DNA of 64,000 nucleotides from Streptomyces niveus (GTDB lineage: Bacteria; Actinomycetota; Actinomycetes; Streptomycetales; Streptomycetaceae): positions 2,728,001 through 2,792,000 of the forward strand of contig NZ_CP018047.1 of assembly GCF_002009175.1 (NCBI RefSeq), given 5' to 3'. This document shows, piece by piece, positions 25,639-34,905 of this stretch. The stretch's first letter is position 1, and each line of letters opens with the position of its first letter. The notes beneath the pieces were generated by a model, which was not told where the DNA came from, did not search any database, and worked only from the letters and a program-made list of their open reading frames with translations. Position numbers and translations under genes: made by a program.

Positions 25639-26783
25639 GAGGCGGGTACCGCTTCCTGCCGCTGTCCGGGCTCCGCCGCCCCGGACGTCCAGCCGGGGCC
25701 GAGTCGCAGACCGGCCCACGCCGCGTCGTCCAGTGCGGCGAGGCGGTCGGCGTGCGCGCGGGAGGGCGGGGCGCTGACGTCGCCGGCGTCGGTGAGGACG
25801 GCGGCGGCCGTCAGATGGCCGTGGCGCAGCCGGGCCTCGGTCGGCAGGTCCCGGAGGGTCGCGGAGAGGAACCCGGCGGCGAAGGCGTCGCCCGCGCCGA
25901 CGGGGGCCACGACGTCGACGGCCAGGGCGGGTACGGATGTGACGGTGTCCGTGGCGGAGTCGGCGGTGCCGGTGCCGGTGCCGGTGGCTGCGCCCGTTCC
26001 CGTGCCGGTCCCGGTCCCGGGGTGCCGTACGAACGCGGTCGCCCCGTTCGCGCCCGCCTTCACCACCAGCACCGCGGGCTCCGGCAGCGCCTCGCGGATC
26101 GCCTCCGGGCTGTGCAGGTCCCAGAGCTGCGCGGCCTCGTCGTCGCCGACGAAGACGAGGTCGGCGCCGCGCGCGAGGTCGAGCAGGACGCGCGGACCGG
26201 AGTCGTCGCGCCAGAGCGCGGGACGGTGGTTCACGTCGAAGGACAGCAGTGGCCGGCCCGCCCGGCGCTCGGACAGCTCGCGCATCAGCGCGAGGCAGTC
26301 GTCGGAGAGCGCGGCCGTGATGCCGGACAGGTGCAGTACGCGGCCGGACCACAGGTCGGCGAGGTCCATCGTCCGCGGCGACATCGCGGACGCGGCCGAG
26401 CCCGCCCGGTAGTACACGACCTCGTGGGCGGTGGTGGAGCGGTCCGTGGCCGTACGGAAGTAGATGCCGGTCGGGCGGCCGTCCGCGTCGCGGCGTACGG
26501 CGGAGGTGTCGACGCCGTACGCGCCGATCGCCTCCAAGAGGTGGTCGCCGAAGCCGTCGGCGCCGACGCGGCTGATCCACCTGACCGTGTGCCCGGCGGC
26601 GGCGAGCGCGCAGGCGACGTTGGACTCGGCGCCGCCGATGGTGCGGGTGAAGGCGGGAACGTCGGCGAGGCGGCCGGGGCGCGAGGGCAGGAAGGTGACC
26701 ATGGACTCGCCGAGGCTGACCACATCGACGGGTGCGCCGGGCCCACCCGGGCCGGTCGGGTCCGCTTCTTCCGTTGCGGGCAC
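25635..26783 (-). CDS. PfkB-family sugar (2-keto-3-deoxygluconate-like) kinase
   Basis: 382 residues from GTG 26783, behind GAGGAG. It has N-terminal GGAESNVACALAAAG, the nucleotide and substrate-binding pattern of ribokinases, and the C-terminal PVGAGDAFAAGFL motif with the catalytic Asp. The similarity is closest in style to 2-keto-3-deoxygluconate kinases. A Gly-Thr repeat (GTGTGTGTGAATGTGTGT, about residues 256-273) interrupts the region before the catalytic motif and looks like an expanded simple repeat; it may form a loop. It heads the kinase-iclR-ridA operon. Confidence 0.9.
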   Translation of the reverse strand: MPATEEADPTGPGGPGAPVDVVSLGESMVTFLPSRPGRLADVPAFTRTIGGAESNVACALAAAGHTVRWISRVGADGFGDHLLEAIGAYGVDTSAVRRDADGRPTGIYFRTATDRSTTAHEVVYYRAGSAASAMSPRTMDLADLWSGRVLHLSGITAALSDDCLALMRELSERRAGRPLLSFDVNHRPALWRDDSGPRVLLDLARGADLVFVGDDEAAQLWDLHSPEAIREALPEPAVLVVKAGANGATAFVRHPGTGTGTGTGAATGTGTGTADSATDTVTSVPALAVDVVAPVGAGDAFAAGFLSATLRDLPTEARLRHGHLTAAAVLTDAGDVSAPPSRAHADRLAALDDAAWAGLRLGPGWTSGAAEPGQRQEAVPAS

Positions 26784-26934
26784 TCGGGGGCTCCTCGCTC
26801 GTCGTGGCCGGCGGTCTTCACCTGGTCCGGCCTTCGCCTGGTCGGCCTTGGCCTGGTCCGGCCTTGGCCTTCACCGGCCGGGGCGCCGGGCCCATCATTG
26901 ACCCGGCAACGGCTCGGATGTTAGACAGCGTCAA

Positions 26935-26969
26935 GCGTTATACGCAATGGGTGTTGCACATGTTGCAAC
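26935..26969. promoter_or_regulatory. Candidate IclR operator in the divergent promoter region
   Basis: GTTGCA-CATGT-TGCAAC (26953-26969) is a 6-bp inverted repeat with a 5-nt spacer, and GCGT-TAT-ACGC (26935-26945) is a second one 7 bp away. They lie 22-56 bp upstream of the start at 26991, between the divergent catabolic operons. The assignment to IclR is inferred from position. Confidence 0.5.
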
Positions 26970-26990
26970 GAGACAGATGGAGGAGGCCCT

Positions 26991-28280
26991 ATGGCGGTCG
27001 CCGGACGACTCAGCGAAGAGCACCTCAGGAACGAGCGTCTCGACCACCGTTTCAAGGGGCTGCCGCCGGACGCCGACGGCCTCACCGTCGCCGAGCTGGC
27101 CGCCGAGCGCCGCAACCTGTTCACCGGCGGTTTCACCACGCCGGTGCTCGCCCTCTCCGCCGAGTCCCTCACCCATAACCTGGCGCTCCTGGAGACGTAC
27201 TCCGAGCGGCACGGCCTCGCGTTCGCCCCGCACGGCAAGACGTCCATGTCCCCGCAGCTCTTCGCGCGCCAACTGGAGTACGGCGCCTGGGGGATCACCG
27301 CCGCGCTCCCCCACCAGGTGCGTGTCTACCGGGCGTTCGGCATCCAGCGGATCTTCCTCGCCAACGAGGTCGTCGACGAGGTCGCGCTGCGCTGGCTCTC
27401 CGCCGAACTCGACGGCGACCCGGGCTTCCGCTTCATCTGTTACGTCGACTCCGTGCGCGGCGTCGAGCTGATGGACCAGGCGCTGCGGGCGGCGGACGGC
27501 TCACGCCCCGTGGACGTCGTCGTGGAGCTGGGCGCGGGCGAGGGCGCGCGCACCGGCGTCCGTAAGGAGGCGGAGTGCGCGCGGGTCGCGGACGCCGTGG
27601 CCGCCACCGAGACGCTGCGGCTGGTCGGCGTCGCCGGTTACGAGGGCGAGGTGCCGCACGCCGACAACGAGACCGTACGCGCCTGGCTGCGCCGGCTGAC
27701 CGCGCTGGCCGCCGAGTTCGACGCGGCGGGCCGGTTCTCCGGGACCGTGGACGAGGTGGTGGTGAGCGCCGGCGGCAGCGCGTGGTTCGACGCCGTCGCG
27801 GACGTCTTCGCCGACATCCCGGTGCTGTCCCGCCCCGTACTGAAACTGCTGCGCTCCGGCGCGTACGTGTCCCACGACGACGGCCACTACAAGCGGCTGA
27901 CCCCCTTCAACCGGATCCCCGCCGAGGGCGCGCTCCAGCCGGCCTTCCGGCTCTGGGCCCAAGTGGTCTCGCGCCCGTCGCCGGAGCAGGCGTTCGTCAA
28001 CGCGGGCAAGCGGGACGCGGCGTACGACCTCGATCTGCCGGAGGCGCAGGTCGTACGCGACGCGCGCACCGGCGAGATCCGTCCGGCGCGCGGCATCACG
28101 GTCACCGGCCTGTCCGACCAGCACGGCAAGCTGCACACGTCGCCGGACGCGGTGATCGAGGTCGGCGACTGGGTGGGCTTCGGGCTCTCGCACCCGTGCA
28201 CGTCGTTCGACAAGTGGCAGCTGATCCCGCTGGCCGAGGCGGACGGCACGGTCACGGATCTCATCCGTACGTTCTTCTAG
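26991..28280 (+). CDS. D-serine dehydratase/D-threonine aldolase-like PLP enzyme
   Basis: 429 residues of the fold type III alanine-racemase-like group. The PLP Lys is probably Lys83 (APHGKTSM). Near the C-terminus His401 and Cys403 (SHPCTSFDKW) match the Zn ligands of eukaryotic-type D-serine dehydratase and the metal site of D-threonine aldolase. It should act on a D-3-hydroxy amino acid, giving an enamine/keto product, which fits the neighbouring RidA. GGAGG lies 9 nt before the ATG. A D-aminoacylase gene follows after 24 bp. Confidence 0.9.
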   Translation: MAVAGRLSEEHLRNERLDHRFKGLPPDADGLTVAELAAERRNLFTGGFTTPVLALSAESLTHNLALLETYSERHGLAFAPHGKTSMSPQLFARQLEYGAWGITAALPHQVRVYRAFGIQRIFLANEVVDEVALRWLSAELDGDPGFRFICYVDSVRGVELMDQALRAADGSRPVDVVVELGAGEGARTGVRKEAECARVADAVAATETLRLVGVAGYEGEVPHADNETVRAWLRRLTALAAEFDAAGRFSGTVDEVVVSAGGSAWFDAVADVFADIPVLSRPVLKLLRSGAYVSHDDGHYKRLTPFNRIPAEGALQPAFRLWAQVVSRPSPEQAFVNAGKRDAAYDLDLPEAQVVRDARTGEIRPARGITVTGLSDQHGKLHTSPDAVIEVGDWVGFGLSHPCTSFDKWQLIPLAEADGTVTDLIRTFF

Positions 28281-28304
28281 GACCGGTACAGGAGCTGTTG
28301 AGCC

Positions 28305-29930
28305 ATGGATCTCGTCATACGGGACGTGCGTGTCGTCGACGGCACGGGTCAGGACTCCTACCGGGCGGACGTCGGCGTCACCGCCGGCCGTATCGCCGAG
28401 ATCCGGCGTTACGGGCCCGGCGCCGGCCCCGCGCTCTCCGGCGCGCGTGTCCTCGACGCCGCGGGGCTCGCCCTCGCCCCCGGCTTCATCGACATGCACG
28501 CGCACAGCGACCTCGCGCTGCTGCGCGACCCCGACCACTCGGCGAAGGCCGCGCAGGGCGTGACCCTGGAGGTGATCGGCCAGGACGGGCTGTCGTACGC
28601 CCCCGTGGACGACGCCACGCTCGCCGAGGTCCGCAGGGCCATCACCGGCTGGAACGGCGGCGGGCCGGGCGACACGTCGGTCGACTTCGACTGGCGCACG
28701 GTCGGTGAGTTCCTGGACCGGCTAGACCACGGCTTCGACGGCCGGGGCATCGCCGTCAACGCGGCGTATCTCGTCCCGCAGGGCACGGTGCGGATGTACG
28801 CGGTGGGCCAGGACGACCGCCCGGCGACCCCCGCCGAACTGGACCGGATGCGACAACTGGTCGCCGAGTCCCTGGAGCAGGGCGCGGTCGGCATGTCCTC
28901 CGGGCTCACCTACACCCCGGGCATGTACGCGGACGACGCCGAACTCACCGAACTCTGCCGGGTGGTGGCCCGCTACGACGGCTACTACTGCCCGCACCAC
29001 CGCAGTTACGGCGCGGGCGCCCTGCGCGCGTACGAGGAGATGGTCGACCTCACGCGCACCGCGGGCTGCGCGCTCCATCTCGCCCACGCCACCATGAACT
29101 TCGGCGTGAACAAGGGCAAGGCACCTGATCTGATCACCCTGTTGGACAAGGCGCTGGACGACGGCGCGGACATCTCGCTCGACACCTATCCGTACACACC
29201 GGGCTGCACGACGCTCGTGGCGATGCTGCCCAGTTGGGCGAGCGCGGGTGGTCAGGACGCGATCCTGGAGCGGCTGCGGGACGCGGCGACCGCCGAGAAG
29301 ATCCGGCACCACATGGAGGAGATCGGCGCGGACGGCTGCCACGGTGTGCCCATCGAGTGGGACACCATCGAGATCTCCGGCGTCGCCGACCCGGCGCTCA
29401 CGGCGCATGTCGGCCGGACGATCGCCGAGACGGCGCGGCTGCGCGGCGAGAGCGGCTGGCTGACCGCCCGCAAGCTGCTGATCGACGACCGGCTCGGCTC
29501 GACGATCCTCCAGCACGTCGGGCACGAGGAGAACGTGCGGGAGATCATGCGCCACCGCGTGCACACCGGCGGCAGCGACGGGATCCTCCAGGGCGCGAAG
29601 CCGCACCCGCGCGCGTACGGCACCTTCCCGCAGTATCTGGGCCGGTACGTGCGCGAGCTGGGCGTCCTGTCGCTGGAGGAGTGCGTGGCCCATCTGACCG
29701 CACGCCCGGCGGCGCGCCTGCGCCTCGCGGACCGCGGCCTGGTCCGCGAGGGCTACCGGGCGGACCTGGTGCTGTTCGATCCGGCGACGGTGGCGGCGGG
29801 CTCGACCTTCGCGTCGCCGCGGACCCTGCCGGTGGGCATCCCGCACGTGCTGATCGACGGCCGTTTCGTGATCGAGGACGGCCGCCGCACGGACGTCCTG
29901 GCGGGACGGTCGGTCCGACGTCAGCCGTAG
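28305..29930 (+). CDS. N-acyl-D-amino-acid deacylase (D-aminoacylase)
   Basis: 541 residues of the amidohydrolase superfamily. The metal motif FIDMHAHSD lies near residue 65, and further ligands occur in ALHLAHATMNFG and HTGGSDGI. The length fits D-aminoacylases. It should release free D-amino acids from N-acyl forms, which the preceding PLP enzyme could then use. The two genes are 24 bp apart and are surely one operon. A dispersed hairpin element follows the stop codon. Confidence 0.92.
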   Translation: MDLVIRDVRVVDGTGQDSYRADVGVTAGRIAEIRRYGPGAGPALSGARVLDAAGLALAPGFIDMHAHSDLALLRDPDHSAKAAQGVTLEVIGQDGLSYAPVDDATLAEVRRAITGWNGGGPGDTSVDFDWRTVGEFLDRLDHGFDGRGIAVNAAYLVPQGTVRMYAVGQDDRPATPAELDRMRQLVAESLEQGAVGMSSGLTYTPGMYADDAELTELCRVVARYDGYYCPHHRSYGAGALRAYEEMVDLTRTAGCALHLAHATMNFGVNKGKAPDLITLLDKALDDGADISLDTYPYTPGCTTLVAMLPSWASAGGQDAILERLRDAATAEKIRHHMEEIGADGCHGVPIEWDTIEISGVADPALTAHVGRTIAETARLRGESGWLTARKLLIDDRLGSTILQHVGHEENVREIMRHRVHTGGSDGILQGAKPHPRAYGTFPQYLGRYVRELGVLSLEECVAHLTARPAARLRLADRGLVREGYRADLVLFDPATVAAGSTFASPRTLPVGIPHVLIDGRFVIEDGRRTDVLAGRSVRRQP

Positions 29931-29940
29931 GCCGCCCCCA

Positions 29941-29994
29941 CCGCCGGACGGGCGGAACTCAAGCCCGCCCGGCGGAAACCAAGCCCGTCCGGCG
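29941..29994. repeat. Dispersed hairpin element with terminator role
   Basis: CGCCGGACGGGC (29942-29953) and GCCCGTCCGGCG (29983-29994) form a stem between converging genes, with a third related GCCCGCCCGGCG inside. The same core occurs at 41295, 56680 and 63889. Confidence 0.75.
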
Positions 29995-30032
29995 ATCGAG
30001 GACACCCGGGCAACGGCGCCCGGCCCCGCCCC

Positions 30033-31670
30033 TCAGCGGCCGACCCGGTAGATCGACGTCGTACCACTCACCTCGTTGCCGACCACCAGCAGCGCGTCCC
30101 CCGTCGGGCTGTCCTTCGCCGCGACGAACAGCACGCCCTCCGGGCCCAGGTCCCCCGCCGTACCGGCCTCCGGGTCGCCCGCGAAATCACGCGAGTTGAC
30201 GTATCCGGCGGCCTTCGGGCGGCGCGGGTCGCTCAGGTCGTACGCCGCGATGCCGCCGATGCGCTCCAGACCGACGAAGGCGTACGTCGTACCGCGCACC
30301 GATCCGGTGGTGATGCCCTCCGGCTCCGGGCCCTTGTTGTCGCTGCGGCTGTCGGGGGCGTTCTCGGCGTGGTCGGTGTTGAAGTTCTCCCCGAACGCCT
30401 TGGCCGTCAGCTGCTCCAGGTCGTCCCCGGAGTCCCAGACCAGCCGGCCGCGCTCGTCACGGACGGAGATCGAGCGACCGCCCAGCGAGTTCAGCTCGGT
30501 GACCCGGCCCTGGCTGTCGCGGGGCGAGGTCGTGGTGATGTTGAGGCGGCCGAGCGCGTCGTCCTTCTGGAGCGCGGCGGCGTCCGGGAACGCCTCCGGG
30601 TTCAGCTCGACGTCCTTGACCCGCACCTCCTCGGCGAAGCAGTCCCAGTCGCGGGCGTCACCCTCGTTGGCGCTGACGGTGTACTGGCCGCCGCGCGCGG
30701 TGAACGCGTTGATCCCGTCGGGCTTGTAGAGGCCCTTGACCGGCCAGGTGCGGATGTTGGCGCCGCCGTCCTTGTCGGAGGCGTCGAGGCCGTTGCCGGG
30801 CTTGGAGTGGTCCTTCTTGCCGAGCGGGACGATCTTCTCGACCTCGGCGCGGCGCAGGTCGACCAGCGCGAGCGCGTTGTTCTCCTGGAGGGTGACCCAG
30901 GCGGTGCGGCCGTCCTCGGCCACCGCCACGTACTCGGGCTCGATGTCCTGGCTGACGGAGGCGTTCGGGCCGTAGATCAGTACGCCGTCCCGGATCAGCT
31001 CCGCCTTCTTGCGGTCCCACTTCTCGAAGCCGGCCGTGCGTACGGTGGCGCCCCGGAGGTCGCCGTCACGCCCCCGGTCCAGCTCCACGACGCTGACGGA
31101 GCCGACCGGGTCGATGCCCGCGGGCTCCTCGCCGCCGGGCGGGCAGTACGAGTCGGGCTCGCCCTCGTTCGCGACGACGACGCGGTCACCCTTGGGGGTG
31201 AACGTCACCATGTCGGGCAGGGCGCCGACCCGTACCTCTCTCAGCTTGCGGCCGTCGGAGGCGCGGAAGAACGCGACCGTGCCCCGGTCCGTCTTGGCCT
31301 CGGCCTGCTGGGCGACGGCGACCAGGCCACCGTGGACCGCGACGCTGTTGGCACCGGGCGTGGCCAGCTCGCCGGTCTTGCGGGGCTCGGCGGGGTTGCG
31401 GATGTCGAGGATGTCGACGGTGCCGGCCTGCGCGTTGATCGTGAAGACCCGGCGGGTCTTGGAGTCGTACGCGGTGATCTCCGCGCCGCCCTCGTCGTAC
31501 TTGCCGCTCTCGTAGCGGCCGAGGAAGGTGAGGTCGAGCTTCCCGCCATGGCTGTCGCCCCGGCCGGGCTTCTCGTGCGAGCCGGTGGCGAGGGCCGACG
31601 GCAGCAGTGCGGTGGTGGCGGCCATGACCGTGACGGTGGCCAGGGCGAGGATCGTGCTGCGCTTCTTCAT
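30033..31670 (-). CDS. Secreted choice-of-anchor I family beta-propeller protein
   Basis: 545 residues with a signal peptide (cleavage near residue 29, SALATG). The body is a beta-propeller-like repeat region typical of the choice-of-anchor I family, often described as alkaline phosphatase-like (TFTPKGDRVVVANEGEP; YTVSANEGDARDWDCF; PEPEGITTGSV; GPEGVLFVAA). No phosphatase catalytic Ser/metal motif is visible, so enzymatic activity is doubtful. It converges on the D-aminoacylase gene and stands alone. Confidence 0.87.
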   Translation of the reverse strand: MKKRSTILALATVTVMAATTALLPSALATGSHEKPGRGDSHGGKLDLTFLGRYESGKYDEGGAEITAYDSKTRRVFTINAQAGTVDILDIRNPAEPRKTGELATPGANSVAVHGGLVAVAQQAEAKTDRGTVAFFRASDGRKLREVRVGALPDMVTFTPKGDRVVVANEGEPDSYCPPGGEEPAGIDPVGSVSVVELDRGRDGDLRGATVRTAGFEKWDRKKAELIRDGVLIYGPNASVSQDIEPEYVAVAEDGRTAWVTLQENNALALVDLRRAEVEKIVPLGKKDHSKPGNGLDASDKDGGANIRTWPVKGLYKPDGINAFTARGGQYTVSANEGDARDWDCFAEEVRVKDVELNPEAFPDAAALQKDDALGRLNITTTSPRDSQGRVTELNSLGGRSISVRDERGRLVWDSGDDLEQLTAKAFGENFNTDHAENAPDSRSDNKGPEPEGITTGSVRGTTYAFVGLERIGGIAAYDLSDPRRPKAAGYVNSRDFAGDPEAGTAGDLGPEGVLFVAAKDSPTGDALLVVGNEVSGTTSIYRVGR

Positions 31671-31852
31671 GAGCGCCCAGCGTTGTGCGACCCCCCGCTG
31701 CCCGGGTGAACTGCTTGGGCCGCTTCGATGAACACTGCCTCAACAAAATGCGGGCCCCGGCGGGGCCTCTCGGGCCTCCCCGTCTCACAGTGCGGACCGA
31801 CGTGGTCAAAAACACCAGGCGCCTCGCGAAACCCGGTCGTAAGCTCGCCGTC

Positions 31853-33064
31853 ATGCAGGTCATCCAGTCAACCAAGCTCGCCAATGTCTGTTACGAGATC
31901 CGGGGCCCCGTCCTCGACGAGGCGATGCGGCTGGAGGCAGCAGGCCACCGCATCCTCAAACTCAACACCGGGAACCCGGCGGCCTTCGGCTTCGAGTGCC
32001 CGCCCGAGATCCTGGAGGACGTCCTCCGCAACCTCGGCGACGCGCACGGCTACGGCGACGCGAAGGGGCTGCTGTCAGCGCGGCGCGCGGTGATGCAGCA
32101 CTACCAGACCAAGAACATCGAGCTGGACGTCGAGGACATCTACCTCGGCAACGGCGTCTCCGAGCTGATCCAGATGTCGATGCAGGCACTGCTGGACGAC
32201 GGCGACGAGGTACTCGTACCGGCGCCGGACTATCCGCTGTGGACCGCGTCCGTCTCCCTCGCCGGCGGCACCGCCGTGCACTACCGCTGCGACGAGCAGG
32301 CGGAGTGGATGCCGGACCTGGCCGACGTCGAGCGCAAGATCACCGACCGCACCAAGGCGATCGTGATCATCAACCCGAACAACCCGACCGGCGCCGTCTA
32401 CAGCGACGAGATGCTCCTCGGGCTGACGGAGATCGCCCGCAGGCACGGTCTGATCGTCTGCTCGGACGAGATCTACGACCGGATCCTGTACGACGGCGCG
32501 ACCCACACCCCGACCGCCGCCCTCGCGCCCGATCTGCTGACCCTCACCTTCAACGGTCTGTCGAAGAACTACCGCGTCGCCGGCTTCCGCTCCGGCTGGC
32601 TGGCGGTCTGCGGCCCGAAGAAGCACGCGACCTCGTACATCGAAGGTCTGACGATCCTGGCCAACATGCGGCTGTGCGCCAACATGCCCTCGCAGCACGC
32701 GGTGGCGACGGCGCTCGGCGGCCGCCAGTCGATCGACGACCTCGTCCTGCCGGGCGGGCGCATCCTGGAACAGCGGAACACGGCGTACGACCTCCTGACG
32801 CGGATCCCGGGCGTCACCTGCGTGAAGCCGAAGGGCGCGCTCTATCTCTTCCCCCGGCTCGATCCGAAGGTCTTCAAGATCAAGGACGACCGGCAGATGG
32901 TCCTCGATCTGCTCCAGCGCGAGAAGATCATGGTCGTGCACGGAACGGGATTCAACTGGCCGGAGCCCGACCACTTCCGCATCGTGACGCTCCCGGCGGC
33001 ACGGGAACTGGCGGACGCGGTGACGCGGATCGGGAACTTCCTGGACGGATACTCGCAGCCGTGA
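31853..33064 (+). CDS. alaA: Alanine (glutamate-pyruvate) aminotransferase AlaA
   Basis: 403 residues of aminotransferase class I. It matches E. coli AlaA over its length as I recall that protein (CYEIRGPVLDEA; NPAAFGF; GNGVSELI; APDYPLWTA). The PLP Lys is Lys238 (NGLSKNYRVAG), with NPNNPTGAVYS and GFRSGW also present. It makes alanine from pyruvate and glutamate. ATG 31853 is where AlaA similarity begins; no good Shine-Dalgarno is seen before it. Confidence 0.92.
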   Translation: MQVIQSTKLANVCYEIRGPVLDEAMRLEAAGHRILKLNTGNPAAFGFECPPEILEDVLRNLGDAHGYGDAKGLLSARRAVMQHYQTKNIELDVEDIYLGNGVSELIQMSMQALLDDGDEVLVPAPDYPLWTASVSLAGGTAVHYRCDEQAEWMPDLADVERKITDRTKAIVIINPNNPTGAVYSDEMLLGLTEIARRHGLIVCSDEIYDRILYDGATHTPTAALAPDLLTLTFNGLSKNYRVAGFRSGWLAVCGPKKHATSYIEGLTILANMRLCANMPSQHAVATALGGRQSIDDLVLPGGRILEQRNTAYDLLTRIPGVTCVKPKGALYLFPRLDPKVFKIKDDRQMVLDLLQREKIMVVHGTGFNWPEPDHFRIVTLPAARELADAVTRIGNFLDGYSQP

Positions 33065-33109
33065 GATTCATGGTTCGACTGGACTCAACTTTAGACTGAT
33101 TCCAATGTA

Positions 33110-33142
33110 GGATGGTCTCCTGACGACGCCAGGAGACCATCC
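33110..33142 (+). promoter_or_regulatory. Hairpin covering a ribosome binding site
   Basis: A perfect 13-bp inverted repeat, GGATGGTCTCCTG (33110-33122) and CAGGAGACCATCC (33130-33142), 7-nt loop. The right arm holds the AGGAG ribosome site of the gene starting at 33145. A TAGGAT -10-like box (33108-33113) overlaps the left arm. It could act as an operator or as an RNA hairpin that hides the ribosome site. Confidence 0.6.
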
Positions 33143-33144
33143 CC

Positions 33145-33540
33145 ATGTACGAGCCGATCCGCACCAAGTCGGTCCACTCGATGGCCGACGCCGACTTCCC
33201 GCACCGCACCCGCGAGGAGGAGCTGGACATCCAGCTCGCCGGCCACCTCGCGGCACTGCTGTCCGTCACCGACGACCTGGGCCTGGACCACGCGGCGGAG
33301 CTGATCGCCCAGCAGATCACCCGCCTCCGCGGCACGACACCGCCCCGCACGTCCACCCCTCCCCCCGGCACGGACACGACGGAACTGCACCGCCGCGCAC
33401 TCGCCCTCGCGGGCCGCGCACTGGTGGTCGCCGCGTCCCGCGCGGACACGACGGCGGCGATCCTCGCGGCCGAGCGGATGGACGCCCACAGGGCATCGCT
33501 CCGACTCCCGGAGGAACACCCGCTGGCCCCCGCCCACTGA
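33145..33540 (+). CDS. Small conserved-looking helical protein, function unknown
   Basis: 131 residues, mostly helical, with a central Thr/Pro linker (TPPRTSTPPPGTDT). No signal peptide, membrane helix or known motif. ATG 33145 has AGGAG 9 nt upstream, within a hairpin. It stands alone between alaA and a nucleotidyltransferase gene. Confidence 0.72.
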   Translation: MYEPIRTKSVHSMADADFPHRTREEELDIQLAGHLAALLSVTDDLGLDHAAELIAQQITRLRGTTPPRTSTPPPGTDTTELHRRALALAGRALVVAASRADTTAAILAAERMDAHRASLRLPEEHPLAPAH

Positions 33541-33610
33541 CAGCCCGCGCGGCCGCTGCCGGCCGGGCCGTGCTCGCGCGTCGGTCCTGATCCGCATCCG
33601 CTGATCCGCG

Positions 33611-34417
33611 TCAAGGACGCGGCGCCTTCTCGCCGTGCACCGCCGTGTACTCCGTCGCGAGCCAAGGGCCCAGGTCTTCGATCAGCATCCCGAGTACCGC
33701 CCGGTCGGCCGAAGGCGTGCGGCCCGTGGAGGCCGCGGTGCGCATCTGGGGTGCGCGCTCGGGGTAGTAGCGGCCGAAGAGTTCGGCGGACTCGTCCAGG
33801 TCGCTGGTCCAGCCGCCCCAGCGGGGCATGATCAGGGTGAACCCGGTCCGGACTGTACGGCGGGCGACGAGGCGGCTGAGCGCCCTTCGGTCGGCGTCCG
33901 TGGCGGCTTCGGCCAGTTCGGCGCGCCAGCATGGAAGTACGCGGCCGAGGTCGCCGTTCGTTTCACGGGCGAGCAGGGTCGTGGGGCGGTAGCGGGGCAG
34001 TTGGTCCGCGAGGTCGGCGCCGAGCAGCGGGGTGCACAGGCAGGCGATGAAGAAACCGGCGTCGTGACGTTCGAGGTCACTGAGCAGAGCGCGTGCGCTG
34101 GTCAGCAGGATTCCGGCGCCGTCGATCTGGGGGAACGCGCGGTCGAGAGCGGTCTCGATCGCTGCCGCGTCGATGCGGTCGATGTCGGTGGGCTCGCCGT
34201 GCAGGGCGAGTTGGACGTCGAGGTCGGAGACTCCGGGAGTGGCCGTACCTCGCGGGACGCTGCCGTAGAGGTACGCGCTGTGCAGGCGGTCGCCTCCGAA
34301 CGTCTCGGTGATACGGGCGCGGGCCGACACGACGACGGGTACGAACGCCTGCGGCACCCGGTCCAGGGCCCCTTCGCGGGAGATCGTCCCGTCGGGGTTG
34401 AGTCCTCTTCCGTTCAT
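33611..34417 (-). CDS. Nucleotidyltransferase (aminoglycoside adenylyltransferase-like)
   Basis: 268 residues. The N-terminal part holds the polymerase-beta-type nucleotidyltransferase motif YLYGSVPRGTATPGVSDLDVQ, with Gly-Ser and paired Asp metal ligands. The C-terminal part is helical, as in AadA-type and DUF4111-type enzymes. Drug or other small-molecule substrate cannot be told. ATG 34417 is where the family-like sequence begins; the frame stays open upstream but lacks coding character. It is monocistronic. Confidence 0.82.
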   Translation of the reverse strand: MNGRGLNPDGTISREGALDRVPQAFVPVVVSARARITETFGGDRLHSAYLYGSVPRGTATPGVSDLDVQLALHGEPTDIDRIDAAAIETALDRAFPQIDGAGILLTSARALLSDLERHDAGFFIACLCTPLLGADLADQLPRYRPTTLLARETNGDLGRVLPCWRAELAEAATDADRRALSRLVARRTVRTGFTLIMPRWGGWTSDLDESAELFGRYYPERAPQMRTAASTGRTPSADRAVLGMLIEDLGPWLATEYTAVHGEKAPRP

Positions 34418-34503
34418 GCGGTCACTCTGCCGTGAAGCGCCGCCGACGGCGGAAGGCCGGGGCGCCGTGGCTCTCGGCACGGCGGACAAGAGTTCGGCCG
34501 GCC

Positions 34504-34905
34504 TCAGGTGTTCCGGGTGGCGGAGGTCTTGTCCAGGTCGCGCATCACCTCGGCGTGGGAGCTCATCCGGCTGGTCACACTGCCGCTCGTGAAGAGCGCC
34601 ACGCCGATGACCGACACCGGCACGGACAACCCGAGCACGGCCAGGGCTTCGGGCCAGTCGCGTTCGTTCTGGCACCAATCGCCGTTTCCCAGGCCGTCGT
34701 TGGCCGTGCCGTACTCGGTCATCAGCCGTGACTCGCACTCCTTGGGGTACTGGTCGTCGGGCTCCCTGCCGACCTCGTACGGCGTGAGCAGCAGCACGGC
34801 GCACCATGCCCACAGAAGCGCCGCCCCGGCCAGCAGACCGATGCCCCACGCGCGTATTCGCCGGGCCTTGGTGCGGAAGTCGAAGTCGTACTCACGTGAT
34901 CGCAT
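34504..34905 (-). CDS. Two-helix membrane protein, function unknown
   Basis: 133 residues with membrane helices at about 20-42 and 90-112 and a loop holding two Cys residues (ECESRL, DWCQNE), which probably faces outside. The tail is polar. No family recognised. A GCGCGCGATGCG start context gives no strong ribosome site. Confidence 0.7.
   Translation of the reverse strand: MRSREYDFDFRTKARRIRAWGIGLLAGAALLWAWCAVLLLTPYEVGREPDDQYPKECESRLMTEYGTANDGLGNGDWCQNERDWPEALAVLGLSVPVSVIGVALFTSGSVTSRMSSHAEVMRDLDKTSATRNT

Noticed and set aside
34418..34849. N-terminal extension of the nucleotidyltransferase frame
   Set aside because: It overlaps the membrane protein gene at 34504 and has no family-like sequence.
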